Assembly (NCBI GenBank): GCA_963556495.2
Contig: OY747710.1
Span: 35,633,000-35,696,999, forward strand
Reading direction: 5' to 3'
Source: Valencia hispanica
Taxonomy: Eukaryota > Chordata > Actinopteri > Cyprinodontiformes > Valenciidae
Length of the DNA stretch: 64,000 nucleotides
Positions 34,441 through 47,479 of the stretch are shown piece by piece. Positions within the stretch are counted from its first letter, which is position 1. Each line of letters starts with the position of its first letter. Under the pieces are notes generated by a model. The model saw nothing but the letters and a program-made list of their open reading frames with translations. It had not been told where the DNA came from and did not search any database. The position numbers and the translations under genes are program-made.

Positions 34441-37117
34441 GATATTTCATTTTACATCTGCAAATTTGTTAAACCATTGTCTAAGCTTCTATCTTCCACT
34501 GTTTGGTGATTTTGTAACTGTCCTCAATATCGTGCACTTATCTTCCTGCTGGCTTTGCTGTGCCCGTTCTGTGTTTTTGGGCTCTAGAGCTTATCTTTGT
34601 GGTGAATGCATGAATGGGTAAACAAATTGTTCAGTCAGCATATGTCTGCAGTTTCTGTAGGTACTTATCTAGAACCCTGCTTCTCAATGTACTGTACTGA
34701 ACATGTTAGTGATATATAAAGAGACAGAGTGTCAGGTTTAAGAATTCCAATACTTTGGAAATCTGGATAAATCCTTTCACAAGTGCATTCAAGATCTGTT
34801 TTGTAAAGAGACTGGTGTTTGTTTGTAGTGTTTTTTCCCCTCTGGAATTTTCTTTCTTTAAAATTGTCTCATGCACCGTTGGGATTTTCCAATTTGTTGC
34901 ATAGGATAGGTATTCTTTTAAATAAGAAAAAAGAATAAATGTATCCTAATTTATAAATACAAAGCTCTAATTATAGTTTTTTTGTCCATTTAATTAGAAA
35001 TTATAATCATGGATTATTTTTGTACTCATTCAGAAACAATGGCGGAAGTGAGTTTCGGTAAAAGAATACAGTTTTAAGGAAACGTGTATGTACTCTGCCT
35101 TACTTCATGCATACGATGTGAATTTGGTATTTGAAGGGATTTGCCTACTTTGGATTTTCTAGGCTCTGTGAAGTTATTATTAGTCACAGTTCTCTTACTT
35201 GTAGGCTAGTAGAGAGAAGAGATATTGCAGTGAGATTGCAGAAAATTGAAGAAATTCTCAGAGTAGTGAAAGACTAATAGCTAGTTAAGGTACTAATGTT
35301 TTAGTTTATTTTAGCAACATAAAACAACTCAAAAAGAAAATGTTTATGTAAATGGGAATCAATGGTATAATGACAAATAATAAATGTTCACAGTTCCACA
35401 AGAGACTGCTTGCAGACCGTTAGGTTTGTCACTTTTCTTTCAACCAAACAACTTCCATGTCAGTATGAGAAAGTTATGTTGGCTGAGGCCGGCAGGTGTT
35501 CAGCACTCATGTTCATGTTCTCTTGGCCGACTTAGAGCAGACTGATAAGTCACTGCTGGTGATGTTAATTTATACAGCCAACAGCATCAACCAATCTAAT
35601 TTAAAATAGTAACACCAAAGTTGTTCAGATAAGAAACCAGCCACAAGCTTTACTGTTTTGTGAAAGAGTATCTGCTGATATAGTGGATAATAAGAATATC
35701 TAATATAGCAAGCATTTTAAGCTTGAATTGTAAAATTAGCTAAAATCAGACAAAATGAGGGGCAGTCTGACAAGCTTAAATGTTTTAATCCAAGTCATGT
35801 TATTCCTGGCAGTAAGACATTATTTTTGTTAATAGCCACAAAACCCTTTGGACCTTTGGATGAAAGAATATTTCTTGAGCTTTAGAAATATTTAAAATAT
35901 AAGATTTTACTTCATGGAGGAAAGAAATCTCGAAATCAAAATTTATTTTGTTTCTATTTTTATTACAAAGATAGATCAAATATACATATAATAAACTTTT
36001 GCAATAGACTTTCTAGAGTAGAAAGGAACAATCTGAGTCCTTCCCAGTGTTATGGAAAACAGGTGCCTCATAAAAAGTTAAAGAACCAAATTTGTGGTCT
36101 ATAACATCAAAAAAGGAATGTTTATACCCCTTGTCTGTTGTTTATCTTTATAGAGATATAGGATTAAAACAAAGAAAATAACTCTGTTATTGCTTTTATA
36201 TGTAAAGACATTGCTCATTTCTAATAAAAATTTTTCCAAAGTTATCAAAAGCTATTTTGAAAGAACCAAAGAGGCTTTTGAGTCGCAAGTTGCGCTCCGC
36301 TGGGGTGGTTGTTAGTCATCCACTGCTCTGAGGATTTTCTCACTTTTCTGGAAATTAACTGTGATGCAACATCTTCAACTTCAGATATATAAAATCCACA
36401 CTATCCCTTTAAATAATCAGCCACGTCTATTCTTGTCTTCGATGGTACTTGCTTATAGAAGCCTTTTTTCATCACTGTCTTTCATTGTAGAGCATATGTT
36501 TAAATTTCAGGATCAAGAAATATAATTAACTGTTACAATGAACAAATTTGATTAAACAATAGATGTCTGGCATCTGTCTGTCTGGATAAAAAATAAATCT
36601 GTGGCATATAATCATCACATTTTTGTGAACTGCCATCTCTGATGCAGGTGTGTTTTGTTTTACTTGACTGTGGGCTGCATGGATTGTTATACATTTATTT
36701 GAATACAGTCTGCTGTAGTCTGTCAGATGTGATTAATTTCTTCTAGACCTATTTAACTCACACAGACAGAAATCTAAAAGTTACTGTTTTTATACCGTTA
36801 CTAAGTTGTTTCTCAAAGGCTCAGACAACAGCCAGAATGTATTGCTTTAGGCATTATCAACGATTTGGTCTGTTCTATAATCACCCTGGGATGTAGTCAA
36901 AGGGTTTCTAAAATATTATTTTGCAGTTATAACCTCATACACACCTTCTGTTCTTCAGCTGAAGCTTACTTGATTAAAGATGACAGGCAGAGACACACAT
37001 TCTCTCCAACTAACATGCTGCACCAATCAGCCTCATCTGAGGATCTAAATCCCTGCAGACCAAGTCTAGCCTTCTATAAATACAGATGAGCATTCACTGT
37101 TTCACTTTAATGCTTAG
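34441..37117. other. Downstream of ddc: nothing recognised
   Basis: AT-rich sequence without a recognisable exon, RNA or repeat family. The 74-codon ORF at 36865 has no motif. Confidence 0.45.
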
Positions 37118-37695
37118 TCAAGTCAATTCAAATTTTATTTATAAAGCACTTTTTATACAAGAATTGCATCACAAAGTGCTTTATAGATTAAAACGACCCC
37201 ACATAAAACTACATTCCCATTCCTCCCCCACAGATTTAAAAGCATGGTCACAGTTAAACCACCCTCCGCCCAACCCAACTCCCATGCACACGCACTGTTA
37301 AAATCAATAGTAAAAAAGGACATTTGGCCGAGTGCAGATGAACTATGCAAGGAAACGGCATCAGAGGAGCCATCTGCACCGGCAGCAGTACATCAACAGC
37401 AGCAGCCGAGGCACTGACACAGGGCGCCCAGTGGAGGCAAGGCGAAGACCCCCACCTCCACCCAAGCTCCACCTGCAGCAGACCACTGCTCCCGGGGCAG
37501 AGGGCTGCCACAGAGGAAAAAACCATTTAAAGAATCTTAAAATTGATCCTAAAACATACAGGGAGCCAATATAATGCATTTATTAATTTGTTCCTGCCGC
37601 CTGGTCTTCGTCAGGACATGTGCTGCTGAATTTTGTAGGAGTTGTAAACTGCATATACTCTTTTTGGGAAGACCAAAAAGCAGGGCATTATAGTG

Positions 37696-38838
37696 CAGTG
37701 ACGTGTCCAGCCTTTTTTTTCAGAGGTGGCACAGGAGGGGCACCTAGTTCCGCTGGGGATCAAGGATCCGCAGTAATAAAAGAAATATATGTCCTGCGCT
37801 TTCTTTCTGATAAATGTTTTAAAATAAAACAGATATTTTCCCCTCTTGTTAAACAATTGCTGAAACTGCAATGCATATTTTGAGTAATTTTAAGTGAGGG
37901 TGTGAGCTATTAACTAACAGTCTTTAACAACAACAAAATAACATTACAAAGCCTGCCAGTCCCAACTATGGTAATTTACCAGATCTGCGTGTGTTACTAG
38001 AACATGGGGACACACATTGTAACTATACTGCATGCTATTTTACACTTAACTCTTTAGGAGCTGTTTTTTTTTCAGTAAAATCTTAAATTTTTATATCACT
38101 ATTTCAAAAGCTTGTAGCTTAAATGTGGTTAGAGATAAAGGCATATTGTAAATTAGAAAAATCTTCAGTATGACCCAAAGTTTGAACAGATTCACTCATC
38201 TAATTTGCATATCATGATGTCATCAGGTGGTGGCCATATTGGATTTCTAATTAATTAATTTTCAGACTTTCAAAACTTTAGTTCAGGTTTTAAATTTTCA
38301 ACCACTGATTTTCAAGATTTCTAAACTTTTTCTTTAGGTTTCAGATTATGTTAGCATTCTCACTTCATATTTTACGCGCCCTTGGATTATCATGGCAAAC
38401 AGACTGGCTGTCACTATGCAGTGAAACACTTTCTGTCTCGCCAGATATGTTAATCAGAAAGTGAATATTCTTCCTCAGAATCTGAATCATCAATTACTTG
38501 ACGAAGTGCTTCATCAGCAGTGAACAGACCTCTCAACATGGTAAGTTTTTTCTCTACAATTCACCCTCTCTACGCTCTGACTGCTACTACAACTCCTCAA
38601 CTTGCGGGCGGATTTCAACCTTTAAATACTCCAAAAATCTCCATGAGATCCATAAGATATGAGGAGTGTGACATGAGAGCATTTGAAGGCACTCCAATGC
38701 GTGTGTCTCACAAGGTAAGTGTGAGAGTTGACAGCCCTGATCGTTCCGGTTCTCAGTGGGGGGGAAGCACCTGGGGTGGCCTATCAGATTCTAGGGGTGA
38801 CACGTGCCACCCCAGGCCACTCCCTAGACATGCCACTG
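37696..38838. mobile_element. hAT-like transposon inserted in the LINE, 1143 bp
   Basis: Its ends read CAGTGACGTGTCCAGCC and, reversed, CAGTGGCATGTCTAGGG, the terminal type seen in hAT elements. The 8-bp flanks TTATAGTG (37688-37695) and TTACAGTG (38839-38846) match the hAT 8-bp target duplication with one mismatch, and the LINE sequence reads on across them. It has no full transposase. One short minus frame (around 38540-38450) starts MLRGLFTADEALRQVIDDSD and continues with acidic SEEE. Confidence 0.8.
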
Positions 38839-38853
38839 TTACAGTGATCCATC

Positions 38854-39384
38854 CTACTGAAGATAAAAGCATGCATCAGTGTCTCCGTATTGGCCCGAGA
38901 GAGAATGGGGCAGACTCGAGCAAAGTTCCTTAGTTGATAAAAACCCTTTTTTAGTAATATTTTTTATGTAAGGGATAAAAGTCAGCTCAGAGTCAAAAAT
39001 CACGCCCAGGTTCTTCACTTGTAAAGAAGGATTAAAATACAGTGATTGTAGCTTTGGTAAAAGTTTATCTCTCTGAGCCTCAGGACCAATGACTAAAACT
39101 TCAGTTTCAGTCTGGTTGAGCTGGAGAAAGTTTTCTGCCATCCAGGATTTGATGTCAAAAATATTGTTAAAAAGTGCATCCATTGGCCGTGTGTCATCGG
39201 GAGACATGGAGATGTACAACTGTGTATTGTCGGCATAACTGTGAAAGTTAACTCCATGTCTTCCAATCACACTGCCAAGAGGGAGCATATGGAGATTAAA
39301 AAGCACTGGGCCTGAAATTGAACACTGGGGCACACCACATGTGATCTTGTGGACCTCAGTGGAGCAGGTATCTAGACTTACCAT
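38854..39384 (-). pseudogene. LINE ORF2 reverse-transcriptase piece
   Basis: KITCGVPQCSISGPVLFNLH (motif B, GVPQGS changed to GVPQCS) and HSYADNTQLYISMSP (YADD changed to YADN), followed by FLQLNQTETEVLVIGP and the thumb. The changed second catalytic Asp shows that the RT is inactive. Earlier RT sequence continues upstream to about 39900 with stops. Confidence 0.8.
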
Positions 39385-40305
39385 AAAAGTCCTGTCTGTG
39401 AGATAGGATGTAAACCATTTGTGAACAGCACCAGAGAGGCCAATCTGTTTTAAACGGGTTTAAAGAATACTGTGGTCTACTGTGTAAAAGGCACCGCTTA
39501 GATCCAGTAGAACCAACACTGTCACACTCTGTGCATCATAGCTTAATCTAAAATCATTTAAAATCTTCAAAGGGCCGTCTCAGTGCTGTGTTTCACTCTA
39601 AAACCAGACTGAAATTTCTCCAGGACATTGTGTTCATTAATAAAATCATTAAGTTGCATTAAAACAAGCTTTTCTAAAATGATGCTTAAAAACGGCTAGT
39701 TAGATACTGGTCTGAAATTGTTAAGATCATTAAAATCTAAATTGCTCTTCTTCAACAGGGGTCTTACTAATGCCGGTTAAAGGCGGCAGAAAAGACCCCC
39801 GTCTGAAGGGGGCAATTCATCAGGGTTAAACTCTCATCTCTAAATTATTAATAAAATTGCTTAAAAAAGGAAGTGGGAATCGGTCCGAAACAAATGGTAG
39901 CCTCACTGAGGACAAAACTTTATTAAGAGTCCCAGCCTCCAACAGGACAAAACTGTCCAGCGTTTCCTCTGATAGAGACACACACTCAGATTTGTATAAA
40001 ACCATGCTACTTTGAGAAGATAAAATATTAAATCTGAGGGTGTCTACCTTCCCCCTGAACGGGTCTGCAAACTCCTCACAAAGAGGGTTTGAGGGGGTTT
40101 TCTGAAATGCAGTAGGAGCACTATTAAAAAGTTTGTCAATGGTGGAAAAAAAGGATTTTTGAATTGTTTTTATGTTCTGAGATGATTTTTGGAAAAGTAT
40201 GCGTTTTTTTCTTTTTTTACTGTGTTATTGTATAATTTGAGAAGATCTGTGTATGTTTGATGATTTATCGTGGTTTTACTTTTCCTCCATTTTCTCTCTG
40301 CCACC

Positions 40306-41013
40306 CTACAATCTCTCTTTATTTTTCTGAGCTTTTGAATGTACACTTTTAACTTTTAGTGGAGCAAGCAGGTCAAGGGTGGACTGGAGCCTACTGTTAA
40401 AATCATTGACAATAAAATCCCAGGGGGCCAAGTCAACAACAGAGGACACACTAATGGACAGGCCATATGTGATGACCAAGTCCAGGGTGTGTCCTCTGTT
40501 GTGAGTCGGCAGCATGACGTGTTGGCTAAAATCCATATAAGTCAGAATATTTTAAAAATCTGTTGATAAAGGGTCTAAAAGGTTATCCATGTGTAGATTA
40601 AAATCACCAGCTAAAATGATCCTTTCAAAGGAGCTGTGCAGAATAGATAAAAACTCCGAAAATTCTTGAATAAAAAGTGCACTCTTTTTAGAAGGCCTAT
40701 AAATTGCAATGCATAAAATCTGAGGAGTGCTAAAACCAGTTGCATTATATTCAAAAGTAAAATAGTTCTCAAATAAAACAGGTTTGGCAGAAAGTGTTGA
40801 TGAACTTACAAAAGCAGTTCCGCCTCCCCCTTTGCAACTCCTCGTAGAACAAGTGAATTTAGAATTTGTTGGGGAGGCCTCTGTAAGAACAACAGGGGCA
40901 TCTGCACTCAGCCATGTTTCTGTTAAAAATAAACAATGAAGATTCTGATCCAAAACCAGATAATTTATTGTAAAAGTTTTGTTCAGCAGAGAGCGAACAT
41001 TCAAAAGTGCCAT
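40306..41013 (-). pseudogene. LINE ORF2 endonuclease domain (APE type)
   Basis: 'MALLNVRSLLNKTFTINYLV', LFLTETWLSADAPV and IILAGDFNLHMDN correspond to APE-endonuclease blocks, and the later HTLDLVITYGLSISVSSVVD is the domain's C-terminal block. A frame break lies near 40540-40560, so two open pieces are seen. Confidence 0.8.
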
Positions 41014-41482
41014 ATTAATAGTTATTGGAGATGGAAAGACTGTATGATTTACTGAAAGTGGTGCTTTTGATACATTTCTGAGATTATTCGGGTTGCATTT
41101 GATCAGTTTATGATTTTTAGTTCGCTCTCTGCTGATAATAACAGGTATGAATGAGGTATGGCAAGGCCCAAGTCCAGTTTGTGAGTTACTGTTAAAATCA
41201 GGGGTGAGTTCGTAGGAGCAGGGACCATTTCATATCAGGATGTGGCAGAGGGGGCAGAGAGGGCAGGGGCAGCTGGGGCTGGTGTGGTAGATGGGGTTGG
41301 GGGAAGGGGGCGTGGACATGCCAGGCTCAATGCCAGCATGCGGGTGCCCTGTCTGTTAAGATGGTGGCCATCTAGTCCAAACAGGTGCTTCCTGCCCCCC
41401 ATAAATATTAGAATTGTCTATAAAACCAATATTGTGAATGACAATGGCAGAGGAGAGCCAAGTATTCAGGGATAAGAGTCTG

Positions 41483-42450
41483 CTAAAATGGCCAATTCCT
41501 CTGTCGACGGTGGGGCCAGAGATAAAAACAGAGACGTGTGTTTTTTAAAAGATTAAAACGGTGAATAAAATCATGCTTTAGGAGCTCAGACTGCTGTTTA
41601 TGAATCTCATTGATGCCAACATGAATCACAACTTTACTCACAAATTTGTGTAGTTCAATGAGCTGCGGGATCTGTTCAGCAATGTCCGTGACAGTAGCTC
41701 CAGGGAAACACAGAGTGAGGGCTCCTCTCATCCTCACATTTCTGACTATGGAGTCCCCGATGATGAGTGTGGTGGGCGGAGGATCTGGAGGTGGATGTTT
41801 GCGCTTTGCAGAGTATCTTTCACCATCCAGGTGGAAAAGCATCCCCAGGACTGCAGCAATGTTTAATTGCCACTGAGGGTTTGTTCCGTGGGTTCAGGGT
41901 GAAGTGGAGCACTCCTTGGTGAGTTCTGGCTGCAGAATAGCGATGTGGAAGGATAGTGGAGTACAGCTGTGTCTCTGGCTGCTGGGAGGGATTGGGTGGC
42001 AATCCTATGGAGCTACGGGGACCAGGGGCTATCAGAGGAGGACAATCTGCATCCAGGGCGCTGAAACGGTTTGATAATGGCAGGCAGGTTGGAGGAGAGC
42101 CGTAGAGGCTGCTCAGAGTACCCCTTGGTTTAGCCCCCTGATGGAACCAGCACTCCTCCTCTGCAACAGATGACATGTGGGCGTTTGGCACCCTGAGTAC
42201 GCTTGGAAACCCAGCGATGTATCCCCCTCCACAACTTCGCTGGGCTGGCAGGGAATAATGTCCGGTAGCTGTGCACTGTTGGTGGCGGCGAGAGTCCGGC
42301 CAAAGATGATGTCCACTTTGCGCTCATGGTCCTGGATTTGGTGGAGTGTTGAAGTCCTCTGCTCCAGCTCCAGGACCCTCTGGCTGAGTTTTGCGCAGCC
42401 ATCAAATCCAGGACTGCAGGTGAGTAGACGCATGGTGTGGGGAGAGAAGT
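41483..42450 (-). pseudogene. LINE ORF1 with SGNH/esterase-like domain
   Basis: The N-terminal part (42433 backwards) has a heptad-like segment LSQRVLELEQRTSTLHQIQD, consistent with a coiled coil. A later frame (41842-41483) reads LIIGDSIVRNVRMR, then FPGATVTDI and VVIHVGINEI, the block pattern of SGNH-hydrolase-like domains found in ORF1 of some CR1/L2 elements. The ORF is split by frameshifts between 41820 and 42190. Such domains may help nucleic-acid or membrane interactions of the element; the function is not established here. Confidence 0.7.
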
Positions 42451-42600
42451 AGTCCGCGCTCCCTACCGAATAAAACGATCTGCTAAAAACGTCCAGATTA
42501 AAAATAAATAACTGGTGTTAAAATTGGTTAGAGCCAGTCTTTAAAAAGATTTAAAACCAGTTAAAAACCATGCTTGTTGGGGAGCCGTTTTGTCAGGTCT

Positions 42601-44320
42601 GACAGATGCCAAGACCATATAGCCAAGCATAATAGTCCCTGATTATTGCTTCGCATTACTACCCTGCTAATTTATTCATCTCATACCATAATACATAAGT
42701 AATCATAGCCAGACAGGAAAGAGCGATCTATTTTTAAAGGATGTGGGAAACATCTCCTTTAGAGTTTTTTAAGACAGTAACAAAGAGTGAGGCCTTCTTG
42801 GCACGTTTGTTCTCTGTTCAGACTGAATGGTTAGCATCGCAATAAGACTACAGGGACATAAAAGTATTATTACAGATGTCTCAGTTTAAGCACTTACAAT
42901 TATGTGCTTGACTCAGGTAACCAGCATGAATAAAGGATGACTTTAACTCAACATTTTGTTGAGCTGGACAAAATGCACACAAAACAATGGCCCAAAGACA
43001 CCATTTTAGACTCAGGAGAGGAAAATGTAGCTTCGAGTTAACTCTGAAACACCATCTTTATCTTTTATAAATTTATCTGACCTGTGTTTTATTGTTTATA
43101 TTGCTATTCTGCTTTCTCATTTGCTGTGCAGAATAGAACAGCTTGGAAATAATCAATGGCCCGAAGAGTTTAGGTTTTGTAATATTTACCACACTTAGAC
43201 TGAAAGAGATGAGAGAAATAGCTTTTTCTTAAAAGATATCTTGCTATATTTTCGACTAACAGAAGATAACATACAATTGTAATGATGTAATGACTGAGTC
43301 TATAACAGCCTGTGTAAAATATGGCAAAACGGTTTTAAAAGTCTGATTTTTTGTTTAGTTATAAATAACAACAATGGTCAAAATATTATTTAATCAGTGT
43401 CAGAAATATTTTTTTCATTATTTCAAAAACTATTACACACTTTATTTCTATGGAAGTTTGTGTGCTTGTGTGCATACAGCATCAGTATTAATTACTTGCA
43501 TACCTCATCGCATGAATGAAAAACGTAAAAGTTGCACTTTGCAGCTTAGTCACAAGAGGACGCCATACAATACATACATTTAATCATCCATGGATTTGAC
43601 ACACAAATAAAAAAAATCTTTTGATGACAAGCTTGTCAAACAGGCTCAAAATATGTCAGTAAAGTGTTATTTTTCTCTTGTCAGTGAGATGTCGAATTTA
43701 ACACACTTTTATTAACACACTTTTATTTTATGTGTTTTATTAGGCAATAGTTTGTTTTGCAAAAACCAACTAGAATTCAAGTGTCAAATATTTGTATCAT
43801 TCAGATTACACATATCATATTTTGGGAGAAATATATCTGTATTTTTGTTTAAAACAATTAATTCTGTTATTCCATACAATTTTCTAAGCAGAGCCATGGA
43901 AAAGCATTTTGCCATTACAGATTTCATCTAGTTTTGTCATTTAGTTACACGTAAATATTTTAGATGACCTAAACAAATACAAATTGCAGTTTTCAAATAA
44001 TAATTATAAAAAAAATATCGTTACCAGCCTGGACATATTTGAAAATACAATTGGCCATTTGTTTTAGGGGTGCTCAGTTTCACTAGCCTCAACTGCCTAC
44101 TGGGTAGAATAAAACCCCCCCCCCAACTTAAATAGAACTTGCCTAATGACAAAAGTAGTAGCAGTCTTTGACATCCATTAGTCTTTAGATGGTTGCAAAG
44201 CCATGTATAGGGCTTAGTGGGTGAACCACAGTAAAACACCAGAACAATGTTTAATGCACTGTAGACCTTACTTCCCAGAGTTAATGATTCAGCAAAAAGA
44301 AAGAGGGGTGGCAAAGGTTT
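42601..44320. other. No gene seen
   Basis: AT-rich intergenic DNA. The 100-codon minus ORF at 44021-44323 has no recognisable motif. Confidence 0.4.
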
Positions 44321-44329
44321 CATTCAAGA

Positions 44330-44880
44330 ATTCTAAGCAAAAACACCTGCTTACCAAAAAGAACACAAACTCCTGTCTGACATTTGTCTAAAAACATGTT
44401 GGCAATCTGGGAAATTGTTTTTGCCTGCATACCAAACAATAGTGGAGAAATGTTTTAACTGATTCTTCCCATTCCCATTACTAGTGTAAAACCTGTAGCT
44501 TTCAAGAAAAGGAACATGATTCTGAAAGCCAAATATAGTAGTGGTGTGATTGTCTTGTGTTGTTTTCTTGTTTTTAGGGCCTGGGTGACTTGCTGTAACT
44601 CATGGAACCATTCTTAAAGGCTCAAACGATGCAAAATGGTCTTGGAGAAGCTTTGTTAAAGTCTGTACTTATAATTGAAATGCCATGGTAGAGCCCTAAA
44701 CAGGTTATTCATGGTTGAAAATTCTCTAATGTTACGGAACAAAAACACGTATTTACAGGTATGTTAGAGGCCAGATGGTAGATGTGACAGTCAAAGGCGC
44801 AATTAATTATTAGGTGCAAGGAACAATTGCTTTTTCACATACTGTAATGCCAGGTTGGTTTGGAAAGCTATTTTTAACTA
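44330..44880 (+). mobile_element. Tc1/mariner remnant, sense, strongly decayed
   Basis: The segment TTGGCAATCTGGGAAATTGT, then AGTAGTGGTGTGATTGTCTT and GGCCTGGGTGACTTGCTGT, follows Tc1 transposase order. It ends with a terminal-like 'CAATTGCTTTTTCACAT' block. Confidence 0.5.
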
Positions 44881-44899
44881 ATACATAATAATACAAATA

Positions 44900-46560
44900 T
44901 TCGAAACCTCACTTTTGTACTGTAATTACTTATTTCATGTTTTGCTAATATCTTTTCACATCACTGCTTATTTCATGTGCATATCCATACAGTGTTGTGA
45001 ATGGAAGCCTGGAGAGTTTATACTCAGCATTGTCATTTCTAATTTAGATTTTACCTACATTTTTTTCTTTTTTTTTTTCTTATTTTGCAGAGTTGTTTCT
45101 GGCAAGAGAAGTTTTGAGTCTAATAACATCAGAAAAACAAAACAAAAGGACAATGAATCAGTGAAATCCAGTGAAAATACTACAGTTCTAAGGTTTTTGA
45201 TTTCTTTGATATGTGCACACATAGATATCTTACATTCACTTGAGGCAAGTGTTAATGTAAGATATTCATATTCACTTTACAGACTGCAAAACAGCCCCTA
45301 GGTATTAAAAATACATGACAATTTTTCAGTGTAGCCCAGATATTAAGAAGAAATAACAAAAAAAAAGAAAATCTCAGGTGCCCTTTCTGTTTCTGATGAA
45401 TACAATAGTAAAATTGGGACCTTCGGAAAAGATCCATGATGGTTACATCCCTCTTCGAGTAGTGGAGTCCAGCTCATCAGATGTTGTCAGCGTGAATACT
45501 TACCGCTCACACGACAGGCTTCAGTCATTTGTTGTTCGAGCTTATTTTCTGAAAGCACGTCCAAGACACGTTTTTTACTTGGGAGGGATCAGATGAGAAA
45601 ATATTGCAATCTGGTAGCCATCAGCACAGAGCTGAATCTTAAGTCACAACTAAACTTGAAACTTCAGAGATCACGTTACATGGCCAGCATTTAATGGTTC
45701 ATGTTGAACCGTACACTGGCTGGAGTTCACTCTAATACTTAATGCATAATTCTGTTAGGATGAGTTTCCTGGTAAGTGTATGGTAGTTTTAGTGTGCAAG
45801 ATGAATAGGATTTTATTACATCTTGCTAGTGGAGATTCTTCTGTAATTTCACATCTTGGGAGGAAGATGGTCTTCTGAAGTGTACAAGAGACAGAAGACC
45901 CACAAAGACAGACTAATATGGGGGGGGGGGGTAAAAGATGGGTTTAAAGTGCACCAACCCACACAATAAACAACACATTAGACATAGGAGATCATTTTCC
46001 TCCAGTGTAACATCTTAACGAGCCCATTATGCATCGTGCATGTATTTATCCAGTGTATTGCTTTGAGCAGTATTATGCTGGCATCATATCCTTCACAACT
46101 TGTAGCAATTTGTAGAAATGCTATGTACACTTTGAAAGTAGATCTGCAAATGTCTCCATTTCCCCCCCAAAGACATCAAATAAAAAGATGCTGAGCTATA
46201 AGTGATAAACTATTAACACTGTGATACAGATTTTAATAGAATACAACTTACTGTTTGATCTGATACAAAAAGCCCAAAACACATAGAATTCAGCAGACTT
46301 TAAAAGACACTTTAAAAAAACAGACCAACAGACCAAAAACAACAACAAAACGCCGTTAGATTAGTAAGATCATACTCTAGACTATACCTCTATTCTGCCC
46401 ATTTTGTGATCTTAAATTGGAGTGGTTTTCTTTCAGTGAGACTTTGGTATTTAATAAATTCAGCTTTAAGTTAAATAAAAACAATTGCAATTCAATCATT
46501 CCTTTTCATTTATTATTTATCGAGTTATCGGTCTGAAGTGTATTTGCCTTCCCATTAAGC
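44900..46560. other. No gene confirmed
   Basis: A pyrimidine tract with TTTTGCAG precedes an open frame at about 45091-45300, but I see no donor and no known motif. The 72-codon frame at 45378 is also unsupported. A poly-G run lies near 45918. Confidence 0.35.
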
Positions 46561-46563
46561 AAA

Positions 46564-46635
46564 TGCATTAGTAAGAAACAGTACAAAGAACGTTAAGGAC
46601 AAAGAGGTTTCTTTGTACCGTTTCTCACTAATGCA
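46564..46635. repeat. 72-bp hairpin, 27-bp arms
   Basis: Arms 46564-46590 and about 46609-46635 are inverted copies with few mismatches (TGCATTAGTAAGAAACAGTA on the left), with a loop of about 18 nt. It could be a very short palindromic MITE or a transcribed small-RNA-like hairpin. Confidence 0.7.
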
Positions 46636-47479
46636 GTTTATTATCAAGTAGAGGTACGTCAGGTTTATGGGAAAATCGGCCTAGCAACTAAAGGAATTTT
46701 TGTGTAAAGCTATTACCATTCAATCTAATATAAAGATACACATACCTAAGGATTATAAACATAAGCAATAGACTGAACGAACAAACAGAAAGACACATAA
46801 ATCAAGAACAAGCAATTTATTCAACTAATGCAAATTAAGGGGTAAATGTGTGAAATGATAATAATAATAATAATAATTAACATTGAGCAATTATTGTTTA
46901 ATATTTTCTAAAATTATCTATTTGAAACTTTAACAAAGAAAAGGGGAAAAAAAATCAAGCTGATAATTCATGTTAATTTATACAAACAGTCAGAATGGAT
47001 TTGCCTGCATGATATTTATTTATAAAAGAGATCTACACTGTAGATTGAACACACCATAGTCTCACTTTGAAAAAAAAAACACAGCAGCCCCACAGTTTAG
47101 ATAGATGTCTGTAATTTGCTTCCACAGTGCTTCTTCTATTTCTTCTCATTGTGGAAATTTAATTTTCAAAGTGCTTCTTTTCCGGTTCACTTCAACCAGC
47201 AGGTTTCAGGTCTCATGTTTGGCAGCTAAAAATATTCTACAAGCATTGCCTGCTGAAGAAGAAATATAATTCACATTGACTGAAACACTGCATGTCTCTT
47301 TTTAGACAAGAAGAATGCAGATAGGTTAAATATTACTTAAGGCTATAACAGTGCTCTTATAAAAGTCAACATAAAAGCCGAAATGGCAGTGACAGGGGTA
47401 TTTTCTGCTGTCAAATCACTGCGCATCCCTGTCTCCCCTTCTCTGCTAATTATACCATCACAACTTTATTCCAGCATTT

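Larger units (their letters stand above)
37118..42600 (-). mobile_element. Nearly full-length L2/CR1-type LINE, antisense
   Basis: Read on the minus strand: ORF1 from about 42433, the endonuclease region (41013-40306), RT (about 39900-38860), then a 3' UTR ending near 37118 with TTCAAATTTTATTTATAAAG. Without the inserted hAT-like element it is about 4.3 kb. The copy is well preserved yet carries frameshifts, and YADD reads YADN. Confidence 0.85.

Noticed and set aside
41483..41842. A stand-alone host SGNH hydrolase gene
   Set aside because: It lies upstream of endonuclease and RT in the order and strand of LINE ORF1 and is frame-broken.
45091..45301. A spliced coding exon after TTTTGCAG
   Set aside because: There is no donor, no recognisable motif and low-complexity composition.
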